A stretch of 64,000 bases of DNA, from the NCBI GenBank assembly GCA_965263455.1, contig CBDHHN010000004.1, forward strand, positions 1,984,001 to 2,048,000. The letters run 5' to 3'. This document shows, one piece after another, positions 8,875 to 17,293 of the stretch. Origin of the DNA: CADEDH01 sp965263455. GTDB taxonomy: Bacteria > Actinomycetota > Acidimicrobiia > Acidimicrobiales > SZUA-35. The notes beneath the pieces were generated by a model. It was not told the origin of the DNA and did not search any database. It saw nothing but the letters and a program-made list of their open reading frames with translations. Position 1 is the stretch's first letter. Each line of letters starts with the position of its first letter. Both the position numbers and the translations under genes were made by a program.

Positions 8875-10398
8875 GTGAGCGACGACGAACTGGCGGCGTT
8901 GCTGGCCCGGGTCGACGAGGCCGACGACGGTGAGCGTTTCGTCCTGGCCCAGCAGCTGCGTGGTCACCCCGGCCTGGCCGACGCCACCGGGCCCGACGCC
9001 CTCCGGGCCGCCCTGTTGCTGACCGATCACGGGGCCGTACCCGACCTGCCCCGGGCGGCGGCCCTGGCCCGGCGGGCCCACGACGACGGCGTGGCCGGCG
9101 CCGGTCCGATCTACGCCCGGTGCGCCGATCAACTCGCCCTCTACGGGGGCCGGCCCCAGCCCTACGGGACGGTCTCGATCGAACACCAGGGCGACATCGT
9201 GCAGCCGCCCGTCGATCCCACCATCAGCGACGAGGAACGGGCCGAGGTCGGCATCGCGCCCCTGGCCGAGCTCGAGCGCTCGGTGGAGGACACCAATCGC
9301 GACCGGGCCCGTCGGCGGGCGGCCGAGGGTGGGGCCCTTCCCCCGTCGCAGCCCTTCGTGCGGGTCTGGACCGACCCCGAACCCGAAGCTCTGCGGGCCC
9401 GGTGGGCGGCCGAGGGGGCCCAGGCCTGGGCCGACGGCGACATCCTGACCTTCGTGGCCGAATCGCCGGGGCCGGTGGCCGTGACCCCGGTCTTCCCCCT
9501 CGCGTCGTGGGAGGTCGGCGATGGACTTCAGGTGCTGAGCGTGCGGGTGGCCGACCTCGATCGGGCCGTCATCACCTACACGTTCACCCCCCTCGGGGGG
9601 ATGGCGGCCATGTCGTTCCGGCGCGGCTCCCACGATGGACGGTTCCGCGGCCCGTCGGCCCCCACGGAGCTGAGCTCCAACGACCCGGTCACGGGGACGG
9701 TGGAGGACGTCGAGGTCGAGTCCCCGGCCCTCGGCCGGTCCCGGACGGTGACCGTCTACCGTCCACCCGGCCACGAGCCGGGCGAGGACCTGCCGGTGCT
9801 CTACGCCACCGACGGCAACATGTTCGCCCCGTACGCCCGGCGGCTCGACGCCGCCATCGAGGCCGGCTGGTGCCCTCGGGTGGTGGTGGTGGCCGCCCAT
9901 GCCGCCCCCGCCGACCAGATCCGGGGCAACCAACGGGCCCTGGAGTACCTGGCCGGATTCGACGACCGGCGATTCGACGCCCACCAGCGGTTCTTCGTCG
10001 ACGAGTTGGCGGCCTGGGCCGAGGCGACCCTCGGCGTGCCGGCCGAACGGGCCCGTCGGGGCGTGTTCGGCTGCAGTGACGGGGGCGGGCACGCCCTGAG
10101 CACCGGTCGCCTCCATGCCGACCGGTTCGCCCATCTGCTCGCGTTCTCCACCGGCACCCCGCCCGAGCTGACCGGGGCCGACGACCCCGACCCCCACCCG
10201 ATGGTCCACCTGTGCGCCGGGACGCTGGAACAGGGCTTCCACCAGGCCACCGCGGCCTGGGCCGGGTACTGCCATCACACCGGTATCGACCATCACTACA
10301 CCGAGCGGGTGTCGGGCCATGATCTGATCCAGTGGTGCGAGGAACTACCCCGGGCCCTGACCCGAGCCTGGGGCGACCCCGCCGCCATCCCGGCCTGA
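8875..10398 (+). CDS. Enterochelin-esterase-like alpha/beta hydrolase with extra N-terminal domain
   Basis: A 507-residue protein. The first ~110 residues are helical and unassigned (ELAALLARVDEAD...). Residues ~140-270 form a beta-rich domain, as in the N-terminal part of Fes-type esterases. The C-terminal half is an esterase-D/Fes-like hydrolase with the nucleophile elbow GCSDGGG (Ser at about 401), a typical VLYATDGN strand and a late HDL histidine (about 482). It probably hydrolyses a carboxylic or siderophore-like ester; the substrate is unknown. GTG at 8875 is set by the leaderless promoter just upstream. It is convergent with the SnoaL-like gene, 6 bases apart. Confidence 0.8.
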   Translation: MSDDELAALLARVDEADDGERFVLAQQLRGHPGLADATGPDALRAALLLTDHGAVPDLPRAAALARRAHDDGVAGAGPIYARCADQLALYGGRPQPYGTVSIEHQGDIVQPPVDPTISDEERAEVGIAPLAELERSVEDTNRDRARRRAAEGGALPPSQPFVRVWTDPEPEALRARWAAEGAQAWADGDILTFVAESPGPVAVTPVFPLASWEVGDGLQVLSVRVADLDRAVITYTFTPLGGMAAMSFRRGSHDGRFRGPSAPTELSSNDPVTGTVEDVEVESPALGRSRTVTVYRPPGHEPGEDLPVLYATDGNMFAPYARRLDAAIEAGWCPRVVVVAAHAAPADQIRGNQRALEYLAGFDDRRFDAHQRFFVDELAAWAEATLGVPAERARRGVFGCSDGGGHALSTGRLHADRFAHLLAFSTGTPPELTGADDPDPHPMVHLCAGTLEQGFHQATAAWAGYCHHTGIDHHYTERVSGHDLIQWCEELPRALTRAWGDPAAIPA

Positions 10399-10404
10399 GG
10401 TCGC

Positions 10405-10920
10405 TCAGACCTCGGGCGACTCCGGCTCCCGGCCCGTGAGGAAGCGCTGGCGCTCCCAGCCCTTCTCGTAGGGGGTGAAGAAGGCCACGTCGATGGTGGA
10501 GCTGGCGATCAGCCACTGATCACCGACCCGGCGGTAGCGGTCGTGGTAGGTGGCGGCCAGCCACACCGCCCCGTCGGCGCCGACGTCGATGCAGGGCTGG
10601 AACAGCAACCACCGGCCGGTGGCCTCGTCACCGTCGACCTCGACCATCGGGTTCATCACCTGGTGGCGGGCCAGGGGCACGCGGTCCCCCGCGCCCTGGA
10701 AGTGGCGGCGGATGGCCTCGCGGCCCTCGCGGCGGCCGAAGGTTCGACCGCCGTCCCAGATCCCGTCGGCCGTGAACAGCTCGGCGATGCCGTCGGCGTC
10801 GTAGCCGTCGTCGCAACGCTCGCAGTACCGGGCCTTCAACTGTCTGATGGCCTCGATGTCCTCGAGGCGCCGGACACGGTCCTCCAGGCTGGCCACGGAC
10901 GGGTTTCGGCGGCTGTCCAT
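10405..10920 (-). CDS. SnoaL-like / nuclear transport factor 2-fold protein
   Basis: A 171-residue protein with the NTF2-like cone fold. After an N-terminal helix (LEDRVRRLEDIEAIRQLKAR) comes YCERCDDGYDADGIAELFT, then DGIWDGGRTFGRREGREAI, the usual pattern of SnoaL_4-type proteins annotated as polyketide cyclases, dehydratases or ring-hydroxylating dioxygenase small-subunit relatives. No firm catalytic assignment is possible. ATG 10920 is chosen because the upstream in-frame extension is not conserved-looking. It faces away from the M50 protease gene across a 289-base region. Confidence 0.75.
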   Translation of the reverse strand: MDSRRNPSVASLEDRVRRLEDIEAIRQLKARYCERCDDGYDADGIAELFTADGIWDGGRTFGRREGREAIRRHFQGAGDRVPLARHQVMNPMVEVDGDEATGRWLLFQPCIDVGADGAVWLAATYHDRYRRVGDQWLIASSTIDVAFFTPYEKGWERQRFLTGREPESPEV

Positions 10921-11209
10921 CACACGATTGTTCCAGTTCCAGGGCCGCGGGTGCTGGTCCCTCCCGCCGGACACCGGTCTTTCGGCCCCCTTTCGGCCGT
11001 CGCCCCCATACTGGGAATCGGCTCGGGAACAAAAGACCTCGATCCGACGTTCACACCCGTACAACCTCACATCCAATTCAGAACTTCGGGGAGTACCCCT
11101 GAAAACGACGTCGTCGTCAGCACGGCCCTTGCGGCCCGGCGGCGTCGGGACAGCCCACCGTCGGGCGTCCGGGCAAGACCGAAGCCGTTCCCCACGAAAG
11201 GCTTCTTCG

Positions 11210-12175
11210 ATGCGCGACTCCGTGCGTCTCGGTTCCATCAACGGCATCCCCATCGGCCTCCACTGGACGGTCGCCCTGGTGGCTGCCTTCTTCACCCTCA
11301 CCCTGGCCGGCACCCTGCTGCCGGCCCTGGCCCCCGGCTACTCGTCACTGGCCTACACCGTGACGGCGGCCGTCACCGCCACCGTCTTCTTCGCCTCCAT
11401 CATCGCCCATGAACTGGGCCACTCCCTGGTGGCCCAGCGCAACCGGGTCGGGGTGAGCGGCATCACCCTGTTCGCCCTGGGCGGCGTGGCCAAGCTCGAC
11501 TCCGAGCCCGACAACGCCGGCGCCGCCGCCCGCATCGCCCTGGCCGGTCCGGCCGTGAGCGTCGCCATCGGCATCGGCTCCCTGATCGGCGCCGGGGTGC
11601 TGGCCACTCTCGGCCTCCCCACCCTGGTGACCAGCGGGGTGCTGTGGCTCGGGATCATCAACCTCGGCATGGCCGTGTTCAACATGTTGCCCGCCTTCCC
11701 GCTCGACGGGGGCCGGGTCCTCCAGGCCTGGATGTGGCACCGCAAGGGTGACCGCGAGCGGGCCACGATCTCGGCCGCCACCGTCGGTCGCTACCTCGGC
11801 TGGGCCATGATCGCCTTCGGCCTCTGGTCGCTGCTGACCGGCGGCGGCGGACTGTGGACCGCCCTGATCGGCTGGTTCATCGTGGCCGGCGCCGGGGCCG
11901 AAGCCCGCCGGGCCCGGTTCGAGATCCAGCGTCGTCAGTGGGCTCCGCCGGCCTGGCCCGGCGTGTTCTTCACCGGCCACCGGCCCGCACCCGGCTCCAA
12001 CGGGCCGACCTCGGCCGGCCCCACGGGTTTCGGCCCGACCGGTTTCGGGCCCCAGGGCCCGCCTCCGCCCCGGGCCGATGAGCGGTTCGACCCCCGCCGC
12101 CCGTCGACCTGGCCCGGCCCGGCCGACCAGGGCCAGGACGGTGTGATCGAGGTCAGCGGACGACCCGTCCGCTGA
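11210..12175 (+). CDS. Site-2 protease family zinc metallopeptidase (M50)
   Basis: A 321-residue integral membrane protease. Zinc-ligand motif HELGH is at residues 67-71 and the second motif NMLPAFPLDGG at 158-168, both intact, with about five membrane segments. The hydrophobic core ends near residue 235. The C-terminal ~80 residues are a Pro/Gly-rich cytoplasmic tail and there is no CBS domain. Site-2 proteases cut transmembrane substrates such as anti-sigma factors; the substrate here is unknown. ATG 11210 follows GAAAGG at suitable spacing. The first residues DSVRLGSINGIPIGLHWT are typical of the SpoIVFB/Rip3-like start. Confidence 0.9.
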   Translation: MRDSVRLGSINGIPIGLHWTVALVAAFFTLTLAGTLLPALAPGYSSLAYTVTAAVTATVFFASIIAHELGHSLVAQRNRVGVSGITLFALGGVAKLDSEPDNAGAAARIALAGPAVSVAIGIGSLIGAGVLATLGLPTLVTSGVLWLGIINLGMAVFNMLPAFPLDGGRVLQAWMWHRKGDRERATISAATVGRYLGWAMIAFGLWSLLTGGGGLWTALIGWFIVAGAGAEARRARFEIQRRQWAPPAWPGVFFTGHRPAPGSNGPTSAGPTGFGPTGFGPQGPPPPRADERFDPRRPSTWPGPADQGQDGVIEVSGRPVR

Positions 12176-12179
12176 GACC

Positions 12180-12206
12180 CCGCACCCGGGCGAACCCCGG
12201 GTGCGG
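12180..12206 (+). terminator. GC-rich hairpin after the M50 gene
   Basis: CCGCACCCGGG (12180-12190) pairs perfectly with CCCGGGTGCGG (12196-12206) around a 5-base loop, starting 5 bases after the M50 stop codon. There is no T-run. It makes the most upstream GTG of the next gene (12201) an unlikely start. Confidence 0.5.
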
Positions 12207-12233
12207 GTGAACGGACATCGTGTCCCCGGACCG

Positions 12234-13145
12234 ATGGCCCCGACCGGTAGCGTCGGGGCCATCGACGCGATCGAGACGACGGCGGCCGCCGCCGACCTGC
12301 TGTACGGCCTCGCCCCGGACCGCTTCGTGGCCGAGCGGACGGCCCTGGTCAAACGGCTCCGGGCGGCCGGGCACCGCGAGGTCGCGGCCGAGGTGGGCCG
12401 TCTCCGACGCCCCACGGTGGTGGCCGCCGCCCTCAACCAGGTCCTCCGGGCCCGACCGGACGACCTCGAGGCGCTCCTCGCCGCCGCCGACGACCTCCGC
12501 CTCGGCCACCAGCAGGTCCTGGAGGGCGAGTCGGTCGACGTCGCCGGGCGACAGCAGCTCCACCGGCAGCGGGCCGCCGCCCTGGCCGCCACCCTGGTCG
12601 ACGAGGCCGAGCGGCATCGGACCGAGGTGACGGCGGCCCTCGAGTCGGCGACCCTCGACCCCGGGCTGCACGGCGACCTCAGAGCCGCCGCCTTCGCCAC
12701 CCTCCCGTCCCCGGCCACGGGCTTCGACCTCTTCGCCCCCACGGCGACCGTTCGCTCACTCAGCGAGGCCCGGGCCCGTCGCCAGGCCCGGCTCAGGTCC
12801 GATCCGACACCGGAACCGGGACCCGGATCGGCATCGACCCCGGACGACACACCCTCGCCCCCGGCTCCGCCGACCCCGGCGGAGGCCAACGAACAGCGGG
12901 ACCGGGAGGACCGGCGGCGGGAACAGGGCCTGGTCCTGGCCGATCGCCGGGTGGAGGCGACCACCGCCCTCCGGGACAAGGCCCGGGCCCGGGTCGACGC
13001 CCTGGCGGCCCAACTGGAGGCAGCCCGAGCCCATCTCGACGAGGCCGAGCAGCGGGTGTCGGCCGCCCTCGAGGCCCGCAACCGCCTCGACCGGGGCCAA
13101 CCGGAAGGCGATGGCCCCGACCACCCGGCCCACGAAGACCGCTGA
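12234..13145 (+). CDS. Conserved actinobacterial coiled-coil protein, unknown function
   Basis: About 303 residues. The N-terminal ~170 residues are helical, with LVKRLRAAGHREVAAEVGRL and RRPTVVAAALNQVLRARPDD. I recall this pattern from uncharacterised actinobacterial proteins (the usual form is L-R-P-T/S-V-A-A-W-A-L-N). A Pro-rich linker (about 200-235) follows, then a long coiled coil (about 235-300). No enzyme motif is seen. The start is uncertain: ATG 12234 is the nearest canonical codon. A TAGCGT hexamer ends 7 bases before an in-frame ATC at 12261, which would give a start that fits the conserved region better. Confidence 0.65.
   Translation: MAPTGSVGAIDAIETTAAAADLLYGLAPDRFVAERTALVKRLRAAGHREVAAEVGRLRRPTVVAAALNQVLRARPDDLEALLAAADDLRLGHQQVLEGESVDVAGRQQLHRQRAAALAATLVDEAERHRTEVTAALESATLDPGLHGDLRAAAFATLPSPATGFDLFAPTATVRSLSEARARRQARLRSDPTPEPGPGSASTPDDTPSPPAPPTPAEANEQRDREDRRREQGLVLADRRVEATTALRDKARARVDALAAQLEAARAHLDEAEQRVSAALEARNRLDRGQPEGDGPDHPAHEDR
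12248..12253 (+). promoter_or_regulatory. -10-like TAGCGT inside the annotated 5' end
   Basis: TAGCGT, seven bases, then ATC (12261), in frame with the coiled-coil protein. The geometry is identical to the other leaderless starts in this window. Confidence 0.35.
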
Positions 13146-13217
13146 GCCGATCGACGATCCACCCCGCTCACCCCACTCCGCGGCGCAGGGCGACGGGGCC
13201 CGGGGCGGTGGAGGGGC

Positions 13218-13290
13218 GGTGGACAAGTGGTGGATAACAGGTGGAGGTCCCGACGGCCCCTGGGGACAGACCGGGAAATCCTGCGGACAT
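13218..13290 (+). other. Cluster of four DnaA-box-like sites
   Basis: GGTGGACAA (13218) and GGTGGATAA (13229) each match TGTGGA(C/T)AA at 8 of 9 positions and are 11 bp apart. TGGGGACAG (13261) and TGCGGACAT (13282) match at 7 of 9. All four share one orientation. Confidence 0.35.
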
Positions 13291-13658
13291 CCCTGAGGAT
13301 TTCGTCGGAGCCCTTGACCTCACCGGCACCGGTGATTCAGGATGCGTTCACCCACTCGTTGAAGGTTCGCCATCGACAGGTTGGGGCGGCCAGCACGGCC
13401 CGATCGACGGCCACCGGGGGAGACTCCGGTGATCCGGCGGAGCGGTCGACAGGTTGCCCGGCCATCGACGGGAACCCGACCCGGGAGGGTCCGGTTGACA
13501 CCGGAGAGCCACGATCACGATCGGGGACCTCGTGTCGGAGCCAGGTCGCATTGTCGACGGTGGCCTGTCATCGGCACGCCCACATGGCCTCGGAGGCCCC
13601 CGACGATCACCCGGACGGCCCTGCATGCGGGCCCTACGGGACCGTAACGCAAACTGCC

Positions 13659-13838
13659 CGGACCAGATGATCCTCGTACCCAGGATCGTCCGGACCGGAC
13701 AGCGAGACGAAACCTCGTCGAGCACGAAGATAGCGCTATCGAGCCCGATGTCGGTGGATCTCCTGAGACAACCACATACGGCGCCCCGGCCGGCGGTACG
13801 ACCCCCGTGGTCGACACCCCGACGGGGCGCCGTTTCTT
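13659..13838 (+). ncRNA. Candidate structured non-coding RNA
   Basis: A run of stable hairpins on the plus strand. CCGGAC/GTCCGG with inner GATCCT/AGGATC spans 13659-13693, and GATAGCGCTATC follows at 13729-13740. A terminal nested stem CGGCGCCCCG/CGGGGCGCCG ends in TTTCTT. No known family (tmRNA, RNase P, SRP, c-di-AMP riboswitch) was recognised. Identity and 5' end are unknown. Confidence 0.3.
13779..13838 (+). terminator. Intrinsic-terminator-like hairpin with T-rich tail
   Basis: CGGCGCCCCG (13779-13788) pairs with CGGGGCGCCG (13823-13832), enclosing a second stem CGACC/GGTCG (13799-13813). TTTCTT follows immediately. It is the only strong GC-stem-plus-T-tail structure noticed in the window, and it follows no annotated gene, so it implies an unannotated transcript. 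Confidence 0.55.
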
Positions 13839-14124
13839 GGTGAAGCGTGGGTGAACTCACCAGTTTTGCGCATCGCCCTTTTGCCCCCGGCGACGCAGCC
13901 TTACAGTGTAGATCACGGCCGATGCGCCCCCCGGCCACCGCTCGGTCCCGGTGCCGCGGTGCGGATTCCCTCCCCGCATCGGGCACCGGGACTGTCCCGT
14001 GCCCAGGGCCCACCGGACCCGACCTCCTTCTGCCGTCACGGCGTCGACTGGTAGGGCCACCGGAGACGACCGCACCATCGGCCACGGCCCGCCGATCGTC
14101 CCCCGACCACGCACCTGCATCCGG

Positions 14125-14130
14125 TAGGTT
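14125..14130 (+). promoter_or_regulatory. -10-like TAGGTT before the DUF1508 gene
   Basis: TAGGTT 36 bases upstream of the ATG, leaving a short 5' leader that contains AGGAGGA (14153-14159). It is therefore a leadered promoter, unlike most in this window. Confidence 0.4.
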
Positions 14131-14166
14131 GTGGCTCGCCGCACGCCCCAGCAGGAGGAACGCAAC

Positions 14167-14346
14167 ATGCCCGGGAAGTTCGAGGTCTACACCGACAAGG
14201 CCGGAAAGTACCGTTTCCGGCTCAAGGCCGGCAACGGCGAGGTCATCGCCACCGGCGAGGCCTATGAGAGCAAGGCCGCCTGCAAGAAGGGCATCGATTC
14301 GGTGATCCGCAACGCCGCCGACTGCAAGATCGTCGAACTGGACTGA
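14167..14346 (+). CDS. YegP-family DUF1508 protein
   Basis: A 59-residue protein: a single DUF1508 unit with the core KFEVYTDKAGKYRFRLKAGN, then GEVIATGEAYESKAACKKGI. Proteins of this family are small beta-alpha units, often duplicated (E. coli YegP has two), with no established biochemical role. ATG 14167 has a strong AGGAGGA ribosome-binding site at the correct distance. Confidence 0.9.
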   Translation: MPGKFEVYTDKAGKYRFRLKAGNGEVIATGEAYESKAACKKGIDSVIRNAADCKIVELD

Positions 14347-14466
14347 TCCCTCCCATCCCGACCTGCGTCATGGGCCGCGGCCGGTATCGGCTGTGGCCCA
14401 TGACCGCGTTCGGGCCCGGGACACGGTCCGTCGCCGCCGTCCGGCCTTCTGTATCGTCGAACGGCA

Positions 14467-15684
14467 ATGGACACCTACGATCTCGTCGTCATCGGGGCCG
14501 GTCCGGCCGGCGCCGCCGCCGCCATCACCGCAGCGCGGGCCGGGGCGTCGGTCATGGTCTACGACCGGGCCCCGTACGGTCGGGACAAGGTCTGCGGTGA
14601 CGGCCTGACCCCGCGCGCCGTCGGAGCCCTGAACGATCTCGGGATCGACCTGGCCGACGCCCACCACATCGACGGCTTGCGCATGATCGCCGGCCGACGG
14701 GTGCGGGAGCTGGCCTGGCCCTCGGGGTCCCGGTTCCCCGACCACGGTGCGGTGTGGCCCCGCCGTCGCCTGGACGCCGCCCTGATGGACGCCGCGGCCG
14801 AGGCCGGAGCCAAGGTGACCTGGGAGACCGAGGCCCTTCCCCGAATCGAGGACGGCCGGGTGGTCGGCGTCACCGCCGACGACAAGGAGGTCGACGCCGG
14901 CCTTGTCGTGGTCGCCACCGGAGCCCCCGGTCAGGTCGCCCGGATGCTGGGCTGCGAGCGGGTCGAGGGCGAGCCCTTCGGCCTGGCCATCCGAACCTAC
15001 GCCGAGTCGCCCCGTCACGCCGACCGCCATCTGGAGGCCTGCCTGACGCTCACCGATCCCGACGGCACCGCGGTGCCCGGCTACGGCTGGATGTTCCCGG
15101 CCGGCGACGGCACCGTCAACATCGGGGTCGGCGCACTGTCGACCATGAAGAACTTCAAGGCCCTCAACCTCAACACCCTGCTCGAGAGCTACCGCAGCCT
15201 GGTGGCCGACGATTGGGAGCTCGGGCCCAACCTGGAGCGACCCAGGGCCTGGCGCCTGCCGATGAGCACCCAGCGCCGCCACGGTCCGGGTTGGGTGGCG
15301 GTGGGCGACGCCGCCGGCCTGGTCAACCCGATGAACGGGGAGGGGATCGACTACGGGCTGGAGTCGGGGATGCTGGCGGCGAGCCTGTTCGTCGACGACC
15401 CGGCCACGGCCCCCGAGCGCTACGACCGTCTGGTCGGCGACCGGTTCGACAGCTTCCTCCGCACCGGCCGCCGCTTCTCGTTCCTCATCGGCCACCCGTG
15501 GATCCTCCGCACCGGGCTGCGCCTGGCCGTCGGCACCGACGCCATCGCCCGGATCACGCTGGAGGTCATGGGCAACCTGGTCGATGCGGAAACTCCGGGA
15601 ATGTCTGGCACGGTCCTCACCGTTGCTGATAAGTCTTTAGCAGCCGCCGATCCGATCCTCCGTCGGACTCGCGCCAGCGCATAG
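14467..15684 (+). CDS. menJ: Geranylgeranyl reductase family FAD oxidoreductase, MenJ-like menaquinone reductase
   Basis: A 405-residue flavoprotein. The FAD dinucleotide motif GAGPAGAAAA is at residues 10-19, the family signature RDKVCGDGLTPRAV at about 40-53, and PGYGWMFPAGDGTVNIGVGA and GDAAGLVNPMNGEGIDYG in the C-terminal half. These match mycobacterial MenJ (Rv0561c), which saturates one isoprene unit of menaquinone, better than chlorophyll-type ChlP. Archaeal-type lipid reductases remain possible. It acts on membrane-embedded prenyl substrate from the cytoplasmic side. A TATCGT hexamer lies 9 bases before the ATG. The acyl-CoA ligase gene follows 54 bases downstream. Confidence 0.85.
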   Translation: MDTYDLVVIGAGPAGAAAAITAARAGASVMVYDRAPYGRDKVCGDGLTPRAVGALNDLGIDLADAHHIDGLRMIAGRRVRELAWPSGSRFPDHGAVWPRRRLDAALMDAAAEAGAKVTWETEALPRIEDGRVVGVTADDKEVDAGLVVVATGAPGQVARMLGCERVEGEPFGLAIRTYAESPRHADRHLEACLTLTDPDGTAVPGYGWMFPAGDGTVNIGVGALSTMKNFKALNLNTLLESYRSLVADDWELGPNLERPRAWRLPMSTQRRHGPGWVAVGDAAGLVNPMNGEGIDYGLESGMLAASLFVDDPATAPERYDRLVGDRFDSFLRTGRRFSFLIGHPWILRTGLRLAVGTDAIARITLEVMGNLVDAETPGMSGTVLTVADKSLAAADPILRRTRASA

Positions 15685-15738
15685 CGCCCACCCGCCGACG
15701 GCGCGCCGCACCGCAGGACCACCACAACCGAGACGCCC

Positions 15739-17286
15739 TTGAGCCACAACGTCTTCGAGCTGTTCGCCGAGCGATTCGCCGATCACCTCGACCGAACGTT
15801 CCTTCGCACCCCGGGGGAACCCCTCTGCACCTACGGTGACATCGATCGCCGGAGCGCGGTGCTGGCCACCGTTCTGGCCGAGGCCGGCACCGAGGTCGGG
15901 GATCGGGTGGTGGCCCAGGTCGACAAGTCGATCGACGCCGTGGCCCTGTATCTCGCCTGCCTGCGGGCCGGCTTCGTCTACGTCCCGCTCAACACGGCGT
16001 ACACGGCGGAGGAGGTCGGCTACTTCATCGGCGACGCCGATGCCAAGGTGTTCGTGTTCAGTCCCGAGCGGGCCGACAAGGTCCGACCGGTGGGCGAGAT
16101 CGCCGGGGTCCCGGTGCTGTTCTCCCTCGGGGCTGAGGGCGACGGCACCCTGTGCGCCGCCGCCACCGATCTCACCGCCGCGGCCGAGACCGACCCGGAC
16201 CTGATCCGGGCCGGCGTGGTCGCCCGCGGCCCCGACGACCTCGCCTGCATGCTCTACACCTCGGGCACGACCGGGCGGTCCAAGGGCGCCATGCTCACCC
16301 ACGCCAACCTGGCCAGCAACGGGCTGGCCCTCCATGCCATCTGGCGGTGGCGGGAGGGCGACGTCCTGCTCCACAGCCTGCCCATCTTCCACGTGCACGG
16401 CCTGTTCGTCGCCCTCCACTGCGCCATCCTCAACGCCTCCGAGGTCATCTTCCTCTCGTCGTTCGACGTCGACGACGTCCGGACGTACCTGCCGGAGGCG
16501 ACGGTGCTCATGGGGGTGCCCACCCACTACACCCGGCTCCTGGTCGATCCCGACTTCGGCCCCGACGACTGCCGGTCGATCCGCATGTTCACCAGCGGCT
16601 CGGCTCCCATGACCCCGACGGTGTTCAGGGAGTTCACGGCCCGGACCGGTCACACCATCTGCGAGCGGTACGGGATGACCGAGTGCGGCATCATCACCTC
16701 CAATCCCCCGGAGGGCCAGCGGGTGGCCGGGACGGTGGGCTACGCCCTGCCCAAGGTCGAGCTGCGCGTGGTCGACGGCGACGGCAAGGCGACCGGACCC
16801 GACGAGATCGGGACCGTCGAGGTGAAGGGGCCCAACGTCTTCCCCGGCTACTGGCAGCTCCCCGACAAGACGGCCGAGGAGATGACCGACGACGGCTTCT
16901 TCCGGACCGGCGACATCGGGTCGATGGCGACGGACGGGCGCCTCACCCTCGTCGGCCGGTCGAGCGACATGATCATCTCCGGCGGCTACAACGTCTACCC
17001 CAAGGAGATCGAACTCCTCCTCGACGCCGTCGACGGCGTCACCGAGACCGCCGTCGTCGGCCTCCCCCATCCCGACTTCGGTGAGGGGGTGGCGGCCTTC
17101 GTCGTGGGCGAGGAGACGCTGACCGAGGAACGGCTGTCGGCCGCCCTGGCCGACCGGGTGGCCCGGTTCAAGCATCCGAAGATCTTCTTCTTCGTCGACG
17201 AACTGCCCCGCAACGCCATGGGCAAGGTCCAGAAGAGCGTGCTCCGGACCGACCACGGCGAGGCCTTCGCCCTCCTCGACCTGTAG
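15739..17286 (+). CDS. Acyl-CoA synthetase, malonyl-CoA synthetase (MatB)-like
   Basis: A 515-residue ANL-superfamily adenylate-forming enzyme. P-loop motif LYTSGTTGRSKGAMLTH is at about 171-187, then YGMTECGI and the hinge region GRSSDMIISGGYNVYPKEIE. The C-terminal catalytic lysine is in NAMGKVQK. The segment LPIFHVHGLFVALHCAIL is characteristic of malonyl-CoA synthetases, so a small dicarboxylate is a plausible substrate, although other short acids are possible. The start is TTG (15739), which gives a natural N-terminus (SHNVFELFAERFADH) but has only a weak upstream ribosome-binding site. Confidence 0.85.
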   Translation: MSHNVFELFAERFADHLDRTFLRTPGEPLCTYGDIDRRSAVLATVLAEAGTEVGDRVVAQVDKSIDAVALYLACLRAGFVYVPLNTAYTAEEVGYFIGDADAKVFVFSPERADKVRPVGEIAGVPVLFSLGAEGDGTLCAAATDLTAAAETDPDLIRAGVVARGPDDLACMLYTSGTTGRSKGAMLTHANLASNGLALHAIWRWREGDVLLHSLPIFHVHGLFVALHCAILNASEVIFLSSFDVDDVRTYLPEATVLMGVPTHYTRLLVDPDFGPDDCRSIRMFTSGSAPMTPTVFREFTARTGHTICERYGMTECGIITSNPPEGQRVAGTVGYALPKVELRVVDGDGKATGPDEIGTVEVKGPNVFPGYWQLPDKTAEEMTDDGFFRTGDIGSMATDGRLTLVGRSSDMIISGGYNVYPKEIELLLDAVDGVTETAVVGLPHPDFGEGVAAFVVGEETLTEERLSAALADRVARFKHPKIFFFVDELPRNAMGKVQKSVLRTDHGEAFALLDL

Positions 17287-17293
17287 CGGCGGC

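Larger units (their letters stand above)
13146..14166. other. 1-kb gene-free region
   Basis: No open frame here looks like a protein; the frames present are Arg/Pro/Ser-rich shadows of GC-rich DNA. The region holds four DnaA-box-like sites (13218-13290), an 11-bp direct repeat TCGACAGGTTG (13373 and 13446), a nested hairpin region (13659-13693), a 12-bp palindrome GATAGCGCTATC (13729-13740), a terminator (13779-13838) and the DUF1508 promoter (14125-14130). It is less GC-rich than its flanks. Confidence 0.6.

Noticed and set aside
13348..14085. Open frames in the 1-kb gap
   Set aside because: Arg/Ser/Pro-rich, no ribosome-binding site, no motif, and crossed by the terminator and palindromes.
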